Numbered from the stretch's first letter, positions 5,637-12,259 are shown. The stretch is DNA of 18,617 bases from Candidatus Pacearchaeota archaeon (GCA_018303895.1 JAGVXJ010000070.1:1-18617), one strand, 5' to 3'. A program made the numbers and translations. The notes: generated from the letters alone by a model not told the origin.

Positions 5637-5699
5637 ATGGCAATAGAAAATGCAAAGATTTTCAGTAACCATTTTGGAGAACCAAAATGGCGAAAGTAA
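5637..5699 (+). CDS. Upstream ORF of 20 codons overlapping the dnaG start
   Basis: The frame starts with ATGGCAATAG at 5637, begins MAIENAKIFSNHF, and stops at TAA 5697-5699, 13 nt inside dnaG in another frame. GGAG lies 13 nt upstream, a poor spacing for a ribosome binding site. It reads straight through the hairpin that hides the dnaG start codon. Its value is probably regulatory (coupling) rather than as a peptide. A chance frame cannot be excluded. Confidence 0.4.
   Translation: MAIENAKIFSNHFGEPKWRK
5669..5690 (+). promoter_or_regulatory. Perfect hairpin sequestering the dnaG start codon
   Basis: CCATTTTGG (5669-5677) and CCAAAATGG (5682-5690) form a perfect 9-bp stem around an AGAA loop. 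The dnaG ATG (5687-5689) lies inside the 3' strand. As RNA this would hide the start codon unless melted; as DNA it could be a binding site for a dimeric protein. Confidence 0.6.
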
Positions 5700-6865
5700 G
5701 TCCAGTATCGATAAAATATATGATACATGCAAACTTCACAGCAGAAGGCGCACTTGAAAAGCCGGACGTAATCGGAGCTTTATTCGGACAGACCGAAGGT
5801 CTTCTTGGTAACGAACTCGAAATGAGAGAACTTCAGAAGGAAGGAAAAATCGGAAGAATTGAAGTCGATCTTGAAAGAGCTGACAGAAGAACTACTGGAA
5901 AAATTCATATTCCTACTGCGTTAGATCAGTCTGAAACAACTTTGGTTGCAGCAGCGATTGAAACAATAGAAAGAATTGGTCCAAGTGATGCCCACATTGA
6001 GATTGAAAAAATTGAAGATGTTCGAGGAAGCAAGAGAGATTATATTGTTGAAAGAGCAAAAAAACTTTTAACACAAATTCAAGGTTCAACGGACTCAAGA
6101 GAAATTTCTAACGAGATAAAGAGTCATTTCAAACTTGGAGAGGTTGCTGAATACGGTGAAGACAAAGCTCCTTGCGGAGATATCTCAGGACCAGAAATAA
6201 TTCTTGTCGAAGGTCGTGCTGATTTAGTGAATCTTATGAAAAACGGCGTAAGAAATGTTGTTGCAATGAATGGAACCAAACTTCCGAGAGGAATAAAAGA
6301 ACTTTCTCAGGATAAGGAAATAACTCTTTATGTTGATGGAGACCGTGGTGGAAAATTAATAATCCAAAACGTTCTTGACAATGCAAAGATTAAGTACATT
6401 GCAATTGCTCCCGACGGAAAAGAAGTCGAAGAGCTGATGGGAAAAGAAATTCTTATGACGCTTAGAAAGAAGATGACTGTTGAAGAATATCTTGCAAGAA
6501 ACAGAAGCAATTCATATGATTCAAGATACCATCAAAGAAGAGAAGAGCCAATGCCGGTTTCAAAGCCAGCAGAAAACGAAGAACTTAGTGACGCTGAAAC
6601 AGAAAAACTTGAAAAAATTTTCAAGGGAAATGAGGGAAGCGGAAAGGCAATAATTCTTGATGAGAATCTCGAAGAAATGAGAGCTGTTACAGTTAAAACT
6701 CTTGTTGGTACTCTGAATAGAATTTCAAAGAAACCAAAAGCAATAGTTATCGACGGCACAGTTACAAGTTCAGTTATCGGCGCTGCAGAAGATGTCGGAT
6801 GCAAAAATATAGTTGCAAAGAATTTTTCTGCGACAAGCAATAATATTAATTTGTTAAGCTTTTAA
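5687..6865 (+). CDS. dnaG: Archaeal DnaG primase-like protein
   Basis: The 392-residue protein is the archaeal DnaG type, which has primase activity in vitro and is known as a poly(A)-binding subunit of the archaeal RNA exosome. The N-terminal domain has the family run KPDVIGALFGQTEGLLG (residues 25-41). The TOPRIM domain follows with EIILVEGRADLVNLMKNG (170-187, catalytic Glu175) and LYVDGDRGG (214-222, metal-binding Asp217 and Asp219). The C-terminal region is charged, then compact. There is no bacterial-type zinc finger or helicase-binding domain, as expected. The start was chosen by alignment of the N-terminus with the family. Unlike most genes here it is not leaderless: the ATG is locked in a 9-bp hairpin and overlapped by an upstream ORF, which suggests post-transcriptional control. 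Confidence 0.96.
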   Translation: MAKVSPVSIKYMIHANFTAEGALEKPDVIGALFGQTEGLLGNELEMRELQKEGKIGRIEVDLERADRRTTGKIHIPTALDQSETTLVAAAIETIERIGPSDAHIEIEKIEDVRGSKRDYIVERAKKLLTQIQGSTDSREISNEIKSHFKLGEVAEYGEDKAPCGDISGPEIILVEGRADLVNLMKNGVRNVVAMNGTKLPRGIKELSQDKEITLYVDGDRGGKLIIQNVLDNAKIKYIAIAPDGKEVEELMGKEILMTLRKKMTVEEYLARNRSNSYDSRYHQRREEPMPVSKPAENEELSDAETEKLEKIFKGNEGSGKAIILDENLEEMRAVTVKTLVGTLNRISKKPKAIVIDGTVTSSVIGAAEDVGCKNIVAKNFSATSNNINLLSF

Positions 6866-6874
6866 TTTTTATAC

Positions 6875-6910
6875 ACTCACTGTTTTTGCAGTGAGTTTTT
6901 ATTTTTTTTA
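6875..6910 (+). terminator. Hairpin plus T-tract terminator of dnaG
   Basis: ACTCACTG (6875-6882) pairs with CAGTGAGT (6889-6896) over 8 bp around a TTTTTG loop and is followed by a long T-rich run. This is a bacterial-style intrinsic terminator; archaeal terminators usually need only the T-tract. Confidence 0.65.
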
Positions 6911-6934
6911 TTTGTTAGATTATTTTTACATAAA

Positions 6935-6944
6935 TTTATATAAA
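6935..6944 (+). promoter_or_regulatory. TATA box of the 79-aa gene
   Basis: TTTATATAAA is centred 26 nt before the ATG at 6966. It rules out the in-frame upstream start at 6891, which would add 25 mostly Phe/Tyr/Leu residues read from the T-rich terminator and promoter. Confidence 0.7.
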
Positions 6945-6965
6945 CTTCTTTTTGTTTATTTTTTT

Positions 6966-7205
6966 ATGAGTATAGACAAAAAAATAAGAAAAGATGATTT
7001 ACCAAAACCCCCAACTAAAATTACTAAGGAGATGAGAGAAAAGTGGGCCAAAGACATACCTAATTTAATAGCCAAGGCAAAAAAGAAAAATAATTACGGA
7101 AAAGGGCTTCCACCAGGATTTGATCCTGACGATGAGAGAGAATATACTTTTAGATTACCTGAACCAAACTTTAGATACTGCCCAGATTGCAAAAAGAGAT
7201 ATTAA
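6966..7205 (+). CDS. Small lysine-rich protein with a C-terminal CxxC, 79 aa
   Basis: The protein is basic, opens MSIDKKIRKDDLPKPP and ends in RYCPDCKKRY. The single CPDC pair could be half of a zinc site completed by a partner or a dimer. The middle is proline- and lysine-rich and probably partly disordered, with LPPGFDPDDEREYTFRLPEPNFRY leading into the cysteines; this combination may be a short binding module. The start follows from the TATA spacing. I do not recognise the family and cannot assign a role. Confidence 0.7.
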   Translation: MSIDKKIRKDDLPKPPTKITKEMREKWAKDIPNLIAKAKKKNNYGKGLPPGFDPDDEREYTFRLPEPNFRYCPDCKKRY

Positions 7206-7218
7206 TTCTTTAAAAAAA

Positions 7219-7228
7219 TTAATAAACT
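7219..7228 (+). promoter_or_regulatory. TATA box of the membrane PRTase-like gene
   Basis: TTAATAAACT is centred about 25 nt before the ATG at 7248; leaderless mRNA expected. Confidence 0.55.
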
Positions 7229-7247
7229 TCTTTCTCCTTATAATTTA

Positions 7248-8093
7248 ATGAATAAAAAAAGAGTGATGGGAATTTTTTTGTCTTGGATTGGACTGGCAAT
7301 AATATTGATTAGTTTTTCTCCTAGTGTGACTGGATTTGCAATTTCAAGTTCATTAATCTTCCGTGGAGGATATTTTTTATTTTTGGGATTTGTTCTAGCG
7401 ATTGTTGGAATGTTTATGACGACGCTGGAAGATGAAGTTGAAGATGAGACTGATGCAATCGACGAGGCAATGAAATATCACTCAGAGGATTTTCAGATAG
7501 TGGCTACTAAAACTGTAAGTGAAATACACTCGGGAAAGTATGACACTTTAGTTTTCTTAGATGAAAGTGCTAGAGTTTACCAGCATTTAATTAGAGCAAG
7601 ATGGAAAGTGTTTTATCCAAATGAACGAATGCCCCCAACATTTTTTGTTAACATTGGAAGAGAAAAATGGAAAAGACCCTGGTATGATAGAGAAGGAAAA
7701 GAGTATTACAGAAAAAACTTTTCGAGAATGAAAAAACAATATTCAAAAAAGGTTCTTAAGGGGTTTAATAAAAAATATTTTGAAAATAAAAGAATTTTAA
7801 TTCTAGATGAATTTAAAAGCACAGGAAAAAGTGGAAGGTTTGTAAAAGAAGTTTTCAAAGATGCTTTCCCAGATTCAAAAGTAAAATACTTTCCTATGGG
7901 AGAATATTTTATGAATTTAAATTCCCAACCAATATCAGAAACTCACAAAAATAAAAAAACAGATATTTTCATCTCTCCTGTTGATAGAAATAAACCCGCG
8001 AATGGTCTCAGCCCAGAAATGTTGGAAAGCCAATATCAGGCTTACCGGAAAATGGCGCGCAAACTTAAAGAAATTGGCGAGAGAAAATACTGA
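7248..8093 (+). CDS. Membrane-anchored phosphoribosyltransferase-like protein
   Basis: The 281-residue protein begins with two membrane helices (about residues 6-31 and 36-58) joined by a short loop. A very acidic linker follows (EDEVEDETDAIDE), then a soluble domain of about 200 residues. That domain contains ILILDEFKSTGKS (183-195), which fits the PRPP-binding loop of type I phosphoribosyltransferases (hydrophobic strand, two acids, then S/T-T-G-x-S). An earlier strand, TLVFLDESARVY (100-111), resembles the first conserved segment of PRTase-like domains of unknown substrate. The middle is rich in Arg, Lys, Trp and Tyr. A catalytic or regulatory nucleotide role at the inner face of the membrane is inference; the anchor is unusual for PRTases. 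Confidence 0.7.
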   Translation: MNKKRVMGIFLSWIGLAIILISFSPSVTGFAISSSLIFRGGYFLFLGFVLAIVGMFMTTLEDEVEDETDAIDEAMKYHSEDFQIVATKTVSEIHSGKYDTLVFLDESARVYQHLIRARWKVFYPNERMPPTFFVNIGREKWKRPWYDREGKEYYRKNFSRMKKQYSKKVLKGFNKKYFENKRILILDEFKSTGKSGRFVKEVFKDAFPDSKVKYFPMGEYFMNLNSQPISETHKNKKTDIFISPVDRNKPANGLSPEMLESQYQAYRKMARKLKEIGERKY

Positions 8094-8098
8094 AAACC

Positions 8099-8106
8099 TT
8101 TAAATA
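8099..8106 (+). promoter_or_regulatory. TATA box of the 151-aa membrane protein
   Basis: TTTAAATA is centred 25 nt before the ATG at 8128 and selects it over the in-frame TTG at 8113. Confidence 0.65.
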
Positions 8107-8127
8107 TTCTGTTTGCTGTTTTTATTT

Positions 8128-8583
8128 ATGCATCATCAAGGAAGAGGTTGGAAAATTTTAGGGATAATTGTTTTAATAATTGTTGTTTTAATTGCAATTT
8201 ATTTCACTTTCTTTTTTAACACTCCGTGCAAAGACATGGCGTGTTATATCGGGCATCAGGAAAAATGTTCGAAAACTGTTTTCACCAACGACGGAAAAGA
8301 AGCAATATGGAAATATACTATCACCGGAAAAGAAAATGAAAAATGTGTTGTTGATGTTAAATTATTAAGTTTGAAAGAAGGTGGGAGAGATAAAGAAGTT
8401 CTCGAGGGAAAATCAATGCAATGTTATCTTAAACTTGGAAGTTCAATTAATCCTGAATCTGATTTGTCACAATGTCATGGACTATTAAAAGAAGAATTTC
8501 AAAATGCAATAATTCAAAGACTTCATGAATATATTTACGGCAACGTCGGACAAATTTCAACTGAGCTGGAAAAAGTTATTTAA
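8128..8583 (+). CDS. Single-pass membrane protein with Cys-rich outer domain, 151 aa
   Basis: A short basic N-terminus (MHHQGRGWK) is followed by one membrane helix, ILGIIVLIIVVLIAIYFTFFF (about residues 10-30). A domain of about 120 residues then carries six cysteines: CKDMACYIGHQEKC near the membrane, then three more spread over the next 80 residues. The topology is a signal anchor with the domain outside, where the cysteines could form disulfides. I have no family name for it, though such small Cys-containing anchored proteins are common in DPANN genomes. Its stop abuts the end of the convergent gene with no spacer. Confidence 0.7.
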   Translation: MHHQGRGWKILGIIVLIIVVLIAIYFTFFFNTPCKDMACYIGHQEKCSKTVFTNDGKEAIWKYTITGKENEKCVVDVKLLSLKEGGRDKEVLEGKSMQCYLKLGSSINPESDLSQCHGLLKEEFQNAIIQRLHEYIYGNVGQISTELEKVI

Positions 8584-8937
8584 TCAATGCCTTAACTCTT
8601 TTTCATCATAACCGGCAGAAGATAATTTTTCAAAGTAAGGAGACAACATTCTATTTATTTCTTCTCTTGCTTTTTCTCCTTCATTGAGTAAATGCTCGTT
8701 TGCTTTCATAAAAGTTAATCTTTTTTCTAAAGAATTAAGTTGAAAAGTTTCAGATAATAAATCTGATTGTTTACGAACTGCTTTGACTAAGCCCTGATAT
8801 TTGTTAAAATCAAAATTTGTTTCTGCGATTAGTCTATCGACTTCTGAAATTATTTTTTTTACCATCGGATTTTGATTGGCTTCTTCTCTTATATATCCGC
8901 CGGGAAAAAATCCGTGGAAGTTATTCATTTTATCCAT
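8584..8937 (-). CDS. Helical hypothetical protein, 117 aa
   Basis: The protein starts MDKMNNFHGFFPGGYIREE and then becomes almost entirely helical, with long heptad-like stretches (VKKIISEVDRLIAE; LNSLEKRLTFMKANEHLLNEGEKAREEINRML) that suggest a helical hairpin or coiled coil. There is no membrane segment. The TATA spacing supports the first Met over the Met three codons later. It ends against the convergent plus-strand gene with no gap, and its promoter is back to back with that of the endonuclease IV-like gene. Family unknown. Confidence 0.65.
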   Translation of the reverse strand: MDKMNNFHGFFPGGYIREEANQNPMVKKIISEVDRLIAETNFDFNKYQGLVKAVRKQSDLLSETFQLNSLEKRLTFMKANEHLLNEGEKAREEINRMLSPYFEKLSSAGYDEKELRH

Positions 8938-8957
8938 AACTCTGGTTTAAAATCAGC

Positions 8958-8967
8958 GTATATAAAT
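8958..8967 (-). promoter_or_regulatory. TATA box of the 117-aa gene
   Basis: On the minus strand the element reads ATTTATATAC, centred 25 nt before the ATG at 8937. It is divergent to the promoter at 9002-9011, about 45 nt away. Confidence 0.65.
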
Positions 8968-9001
8968 GCTCACATTTTATTCAGACAGTCAGTGACAAAC
9001 A

Positions 9002-9011
9002 TTTTTTATAC
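9002..9011 (+). promoter_or_regulatory. TATA box of the endonuclease IV-like gene
   Basis: TTTTTTATAC is centred 25 nt before the ATG at 9032 and selects it over the in-frame TTG at 9023. Confidence 0.6.
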
Positions 9012-9031
9012 CAAACTTTCTTTTGAAGTTA

Positions 9032-9823
9032 ATGGAAAATTCAGAAGTTCGTTTTGGCCCGGCCGGACTCGGGCAGGTTAAAGACGCAATAAAAAATCTT
9101 GAAGAATATCATCGGCTTGGATTCAGAGCTTGTGAAATTGCATTCACTTATGGGGCTTATATAAAAAATAAAGATGATGCAGAAAAAATTGGAAAGAAAG
9201 CAAAAGAACTTGGAATAAGATTAAGCATTCACGCGCATTATTGGATAAATCTGAATTCTGAAGAACCGGAAAAAATCGAACAAAGCAAAGAAAGAATTCT
9301 TGAATGTCTAAAAGTTGGAACTTGGCTTGGCGCAGAAGTGGTGGTTTTTCATCCAGGATTTTACGGAAAAATGTCCAGAGAAGAAACTTACCAGAATATA
9401 GAAAAACAAATGAAAGAACTTGAAACTGAAAGAAAGAAAAATAACTTCACAACAAAACTTGCTCCCGAAACAACTGGAAAAATTAATGTTTTTGGAAGTG
9501 TTGATGAAATTTTGAGTTTGGTTAAAGAAACTGGATGCAGTTTTTGTATTGATTTTGCACATATTTTAGCCAGAGAAAAAAAATATTTATTTGAAAAAGT
9601 GTTCAAAAAGTTTTCAGATTATTCTGATTTCCACATACATTTTTCAGGAATTAACTATGGAGAAAAGGGTGAAAAAAATCACATAAAAACCCCTGAAAAT
9701 GGACTAAAAGAACTCATAGAAAACCTTCCAAAAAATGCCAAAGTTACAATTATAAATGAAAGTCCAGAAATGATTGAAGATTCAGCGGAAGCACTGAAAA
9801 TTTATCAAAATCACCGTCGATAA
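9032..9823 (+). CDS. Endonuclease IV-like TIM-barrel protein (AP endonuclease family 2)
   Basis: The family cleaves DNA 5' of abasic sites using three metal ions in a TIM barrel. At 263 residues this is near the usual 270-285. Ligand-type residues appear in order: His67/His69 (SIHAHY), His107 (VVFHPGFYG), Glu146 (LAPETTGK), Asp174 and His177 (CIDFAHI), His203 (DFHIHFSG), His217 (GEKGEKNHI) and Glu243 (IINESP). The Asp-x-His motif of bacterial Nfo is not kept; Lys215 stands two before His217, with Glu211 and Glu214 close by. Archaeal members of this short subfamily have a similar GEK-x-H segment, so this may be normal for the group. Abasic-site repair is the likely role, but sugar isomerases share the fold, so substrate is not certain. 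Confidence 0.85.
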   Translation: MENSEVRFGPAGLGQVKDAIKNLEEYHRLGFRACEIAFTYGAYIKNKDDAEKIGKKAKELGIRLSIHAHYWINLNSEEPEKIEQSKERILECLKVGTWLGAEVVVFHPGFYGKMSREETYQNIEKQMKELETERKKNNFTTKLAPETTGKINVFGSVDEILSLVKETGCSFCIDFAHILAREKKYLFEKVFKKFSDYSDFHIHFSGINYGEKGEKNHIKTPENGLKELIENLPKNAKVTIINESPEMIEDSAEALKIYQNHRR

Positions 9824-9924
9824 AACGAGGTTTCAAAAAAGTCGATTTTTTATCCCTGAATGTCCAAACAGCCAGTCATATGCTGATAATTATATAATCA
9901 AATATATGTGTTGTCACCATAAAG

Positions 9925-9934
9925 TTTATAAACA
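9925..9934 (+). promoter_or_regulatory. TATA box of the surface-protein gene
   Basis: TTTATAAACA is a strong match. It predicts a start near 9954, so the mRNA has a leader of about 33 nt before the ATG at 9987. Confidence 0.7.
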
Positions 9935-9955
9935 ATTTTTAACGCGTAGGAACAA

Positions 9956-9974
9956 GGAAAAACAAGGTTTTTCC
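9956..9974 (+). promoter_or_regulatory. 5' stem-loop of the surface-protein mRNA
   Basis: GGAAAAA (9956-9962) pairs perfectly with TTTTTCC (9968-9974) around CAAGG. It lies within a few bases of the predicted 5' end, a place where stem-loops often protect mRNAs. The A/T-rich stem is only moderately stable. Confidence 0.45.
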
Positions 9975-9986
9975 CAATTAAATAAC

Positions 9987-11249
9987 ATGAAAAACCAAAC
10001 AATGCAAACTAAGAAACTTTTGGTTTCTTTTTTGGCAATTGCAAGTCTGTTGCTATTAGTTGCCAATGTAAGTGCTCTTGAAATGTCTGATGATGTTGCT
10101 GTTAAAGTTAACGGAATCGACGCAGTGTACTACAATGGAACTGACTATCTTGTGAGTAATGGTGACATTTCAGTTATTGCTGGAGAACAAGTATCTGTTA
10201 AAGTTACTTTCACTTCTTTAGTTAATGACACGGATGTTACTTTCTCAGCAGAGCTTGAGGGCGAAAAGGTTAAGACAAGTGAAATGTCTCCAAGCTTCGA
10301 CGTTGAAGCAGGAAAGATGTACACTAAGACAGTTTTAGTTGACGTTCCTTTCGAATTGAAAGACGACATCTCAACTGATCTTTTGCTTAACTTAGAACTT
10401 GATGGTAAAAATTCAAAGACTGAAATAGAAGATATTACAGTTAGAGTTCAAAGACCATCATACAACCCCGAGATTAAGTCAGTAACTATGGACCAGACTA
10501 TAAGAGCAGGAAGCACTCTTTCAGTAGACCTTGTTTTAAAGAACATGGGATACAACAACCTTGACGACATCTACGTTACAGTTAGTGTTGCTGAATTAGG
10601 TCTTGAGAAGTCTAGTTACTTCGGAGATTTAGTTCCAATAGAAACTTGTAGCGATAGTGACTGCGACAAAGAAGATACTGTTTCTGGAAGACTTTACTTG
10701 ACTGTTCCTTACGATGCTAAAGCTGGAACATACACTTTGAAAGTGAATGTTAAGGCAGATAGCGGTGTTGACATGACTAAGACAGCAGAGTTCGTTGTTT
10801 CAAACGACTTCGCTAAAACAGTTATTGTTGATGCTACAAGTAAGACTGTTGATGTTAACGGAGAAGCTGTTTACAGTATTCTTTTAGTTAACCCAACTGA
10901 TCAAGTTCAAGTTTACAGAATAGTAACTGATGACAAATCAGCTGTATCTACTTCAGTTTCAGAAAATGTTGTTGCGGTTTCTGCAGGTTCAAGTAGAAGT
11001 GTTGACGTAACTGCTAGTTCATCTGAAGCAGGAGAATACGACTTTACAGTCAATGTATTTTCTGGCGAGAAACTAGTCGATACTGTTAGCCTTAATTTGA
11101 AAGCAGAAAAGGGCAGCTCAGCAATTGATCCAATTTTGATTTTGACAATCGTATTAGCAATCGTATTTATCGTATTGCTTGTAGTATTGATTGTTTTAAT
11201 CTCAAAGAAACCTGAGAAATCAGAAGAATTCGGCGAAAGTTACTACTAA
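9987..11249 (+). CDS. Putative S-layer/surface protein with beta-sandwich domains
   Basis: The 420-residue product has a signal peptide (KK followed by LLVSFLAIASLLLLVANVSA, likely cut after Ala30), an extracellular part of about 350 residues rich in Val, Ser, Thr and Asp, and a C-terminal membrane anchor (about 380-405) followed by a short charged tail. The outer part reads as beta-sandwich repeats; the one starting near PSYNPEIKSV and running through AGTYTLKVNVKAD resembles CARDB/NPCBM-associated domains. A Cys pair (ETCSDSDCDKED) may form a disulfide. This layout matches proteins annotated as putative S-layer proteins in DPANN archaea. A start 27 codons upstream was rejected because its Cys/His-rich N-terminus would precede the signal peptide and cross the promoter. 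A second Met at codon 6 is a possible start. High expression is suggested by the strong promoter, 5' stem-loop and terminator. Confidence 0.8.
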   Translation: MKNQTMQTKKLLVSFLAIASLLLLVANVSALEMSDDVAVKVNGIDAVYYNGTDYLVSNGDISVIAGEQVSVKVTFTSLVNDTDVTFSAELEGEKVKTSEMSPSFDVEAGKMYTKTVLVDVPFELKDDISTDLLLNLELDGKNSKTEIEDITVRVQRPSYNPEIKSVTMDQTIRAGSTLSVDLVLKNMGYNNLDDIYVTVSVAELGLEKSSYFGDLVPIETCSDSDCDKEDTVSGRLYLTVPYDAKAGTYTLKVNVKADSGVDMTKTAEFVVSNDFAKTVIVDATSKTVDVNGEAVYSILLVNPTDQVQVYRIVTDDKSAVSTSVSENVVAVSAGSSRSVDVTASSSEAGEYDFTVNVFSGEKLVDTVSLNLKAEKGSSAIDPILILTIVLAIVFIVLLVVLIVLISKKPEKSEEFGESYY

Positions 11250-11305
11250 AACTTTTAAGTTTTTATTTTTTCTTTTTTACTTTTTTTATTTTTATTATTT
11301 TTTAG
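11250..11305 (+). terminator. T-rich termination zone after the surface-protein gene
   Basis: The palindrome AAAACTTTTAAGTTTT right after the stop is followed by repeated T-runs for about 45 nt, the strongest T-tract series in the window. It fits termination of a highly transcribed archaeal gene. Confidence 0.65.
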
Positions 11306-11332
11306 AAACTAGCGGTAGCTGGAGAAGAAGAT

Positions 11333-11878
11333 TTACTCTCGATAAAAAAACTTATTTAGTATTTTTTTATTAATCAAGAAGACCCTAAAGTTACAAACTC
11401 TTAATAGGGTAAAAGCAGTTTGACCTTCAAAATAAGCGACTTCCATTTTCTTGCTTTTTTCGGATAAATACTCTGGTAACGGCACAAAATCTCCGTCGCC
11501 ACTAACTAATATTGCAATATCAAACTTATTTTCATAAGCATCTTTTTGCATTTGTAGAGCTAATCTTATATCATCTTCTTTTATTTTATGACTTTGAGTT
11601 CCGTCGCTGTTATCTCTTTTTGTTCTTTTACACAAAATAGTTTTTATTCCTTTCTGCCTTAATCTTGTTAAAAGTTTCTGTTGTTTCTTGTAAAGTTCAG
11701 GAGTAATTTCTTGCTTAAGAGGTGCAATAAAATAGTAAACATCAATTAATTTTCTACCCTTTGTTAAATTAATTATATACTTTTTAAAATCAAAATGAAA
11801 ATCACTATAAAATTTATTTATTGATTTCATACCATAAAGAAAATTCTCTCCATCGATAAAAACTGAAACTCGTTCCAT
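11333..11878 (-). CDS. NYN-domain (LabA/DUF88-type) PIN-like RNase
   Basis: NYN domains are PIN-like folds that bind magnesium and usually cut RNA. This 181-residue protein is a complete single domain: FIDGEN with Asp9 and Asn12, KEDDIRLALQMQKDA with Asp102/Asp103, and LVSGDGDFVPL with Asp128 and Asp130, which together form the acidic cluster, followed by the usual VAYF and VCNFRVFLINK strands. The middle is basic (ILCKRTKRDN), as expected for RNA contact. There is no TATA box 25 nt before the ATG. Instead an UUCG-capped hairpin and a run of seven T sit immediately upstream, so expression probably depends on read-through of that element. Target RNA unknown. Confidence 0.88.
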   Translation of the reverse strand: MERVSVFIDGENFLYGMKSINKFYSDFHFDFKKYIINLTKGRKLIDVYYFIAPLKQEITPELYKKQQKLLTRLRQKGIKTILCKRTKRDNSDGTQSHKIKEDDIRLALQMQKDAYENKFDIAILVSGDGDFVPLPEYLSEKSKKMEVAYFEGQTAFTLLRVCNFRVFLINKKILNKFFYRE

Positions 11879-11881
11879 TTT

Positions 11882-11956
11882 AAAAAAACCTGCGTTGCCG
11901 AAGCAACGACAGGGAATACAATGCGGGATTCTGCAAGCAGATTAGCGCTTTCCCTG
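11882..11956 (-). promoter_or_regulatory. Attenuator-like leader of the NYN gene, or a terminated small RNA
   Basis: On the minus strand CCTG-T-CGTTGC-TTCG-GCAACG-CAGG (11913 to 11889) forms a GC-rich hairpin with a C(UUCG)G tetraloop, one bulge, and seven T directly after it (11888 to 11882). That is terminator form. Upstream, CAGGGAA (11956-11950) is fully complementary to TTCCCTG (11916-11910), which includes the first strand of the terminator, so the two pairings exclude each other. The enclosed segment contains TCTG-CTTG-CAGA. The nearest minus-strand TATA element predicts a start near 11961, so the whole element would be the leader. A short RNA of about 75-80 nt would result if termination occurs. 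Confidence 0.55.
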
Positions 11957-11980
11957 AAGCAATAATAAGAATAAGAAGAA

Positions 11981-11991
11981 GTTTATAAATA
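11981..11991 (-). promoter_or_regulatory. TATA box for the NYN leader RNA
   Basis: On the minus strand the element reads TATTTATAAAC. It is near-palindromic, so it could also serve the plus strand, where no gene follows at leaderless distance (only ATG-TAA at 12014). Minus-strand use gives a start near 11961. Confidence 0.5.
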
Positions 11992-12030
11992 TTTGTTTGG
12001 CGACGACTGGAAATGTAATAAAGCTACCAA

Positions 12031-12138
12031 CTAATTATTCTTTTTAATAAAATCTTTTACTTCTTTACCTTTTGGTGTTAGACGATAAACGATTCCTTTA
12101 ATTCCGTGTTTGCTTTGAAAATTTGGAGAAAAAACTTT
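12031..12138 (-). pseudogene. Remnant of a winged-helix-like protein C-terminus
   Basis: A 35-codon open stretch without any start codon ends in a TAG at 12031-12033. It reads KHGIKGIVYRLTPKGKEVKDF near its end, which looks like the wing and last helix of a winged-helix regulator. The frame is cut upstream by a stop at 12139-12141. It is most simply the surviving tail of a decayed gene; chance is possible given the length. Confidence 0.35.
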
Positions 12139-12259
12139 TTATGATTTAACAAGAAACGGAGCAAGTACTTCTGATTTGTTTGAATCTCCTGGAGTAAAGA
12201 TGACAAAAGCGAAGCTTAAAGGAACACTTAGTGATTATATTGGAGTAAAAGAATATTAA
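12119..12259 (+). pseudogene. Remnant C-terminal reading frame of an unknown gene
   Basis: A 46-codon open stretch, KFGEKTFYDLTRNGASTSDL and onward, ends at TAA 12257-12259, overlapping the SMC stop on the other strand. It follows an in-frame TGA at 12116-12118 and the only in-frame ATG is 20 codons from the end. The composition is protein-like, not AT-noise. I read it as a gene tail truncated on its 5' side. Family not recognised. Confidence 0.35.

Noticed and set aside
9840..9890. C/D box sRNA, because CTGA occurs twice in the gap before the surface-protein gene.
   Set aside because: No C box of RTGATGA form is at the right distance and there is no terminal stem; the gap 9824-9924 otherwise shows only AT-rich sequence.
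9906..9986. Longer start of the surface protein adding 27 residues.
   Set aside because: It would place a Cys/His/Arg-rich stretch before the signal peptide and begin upstream of the TATA box.
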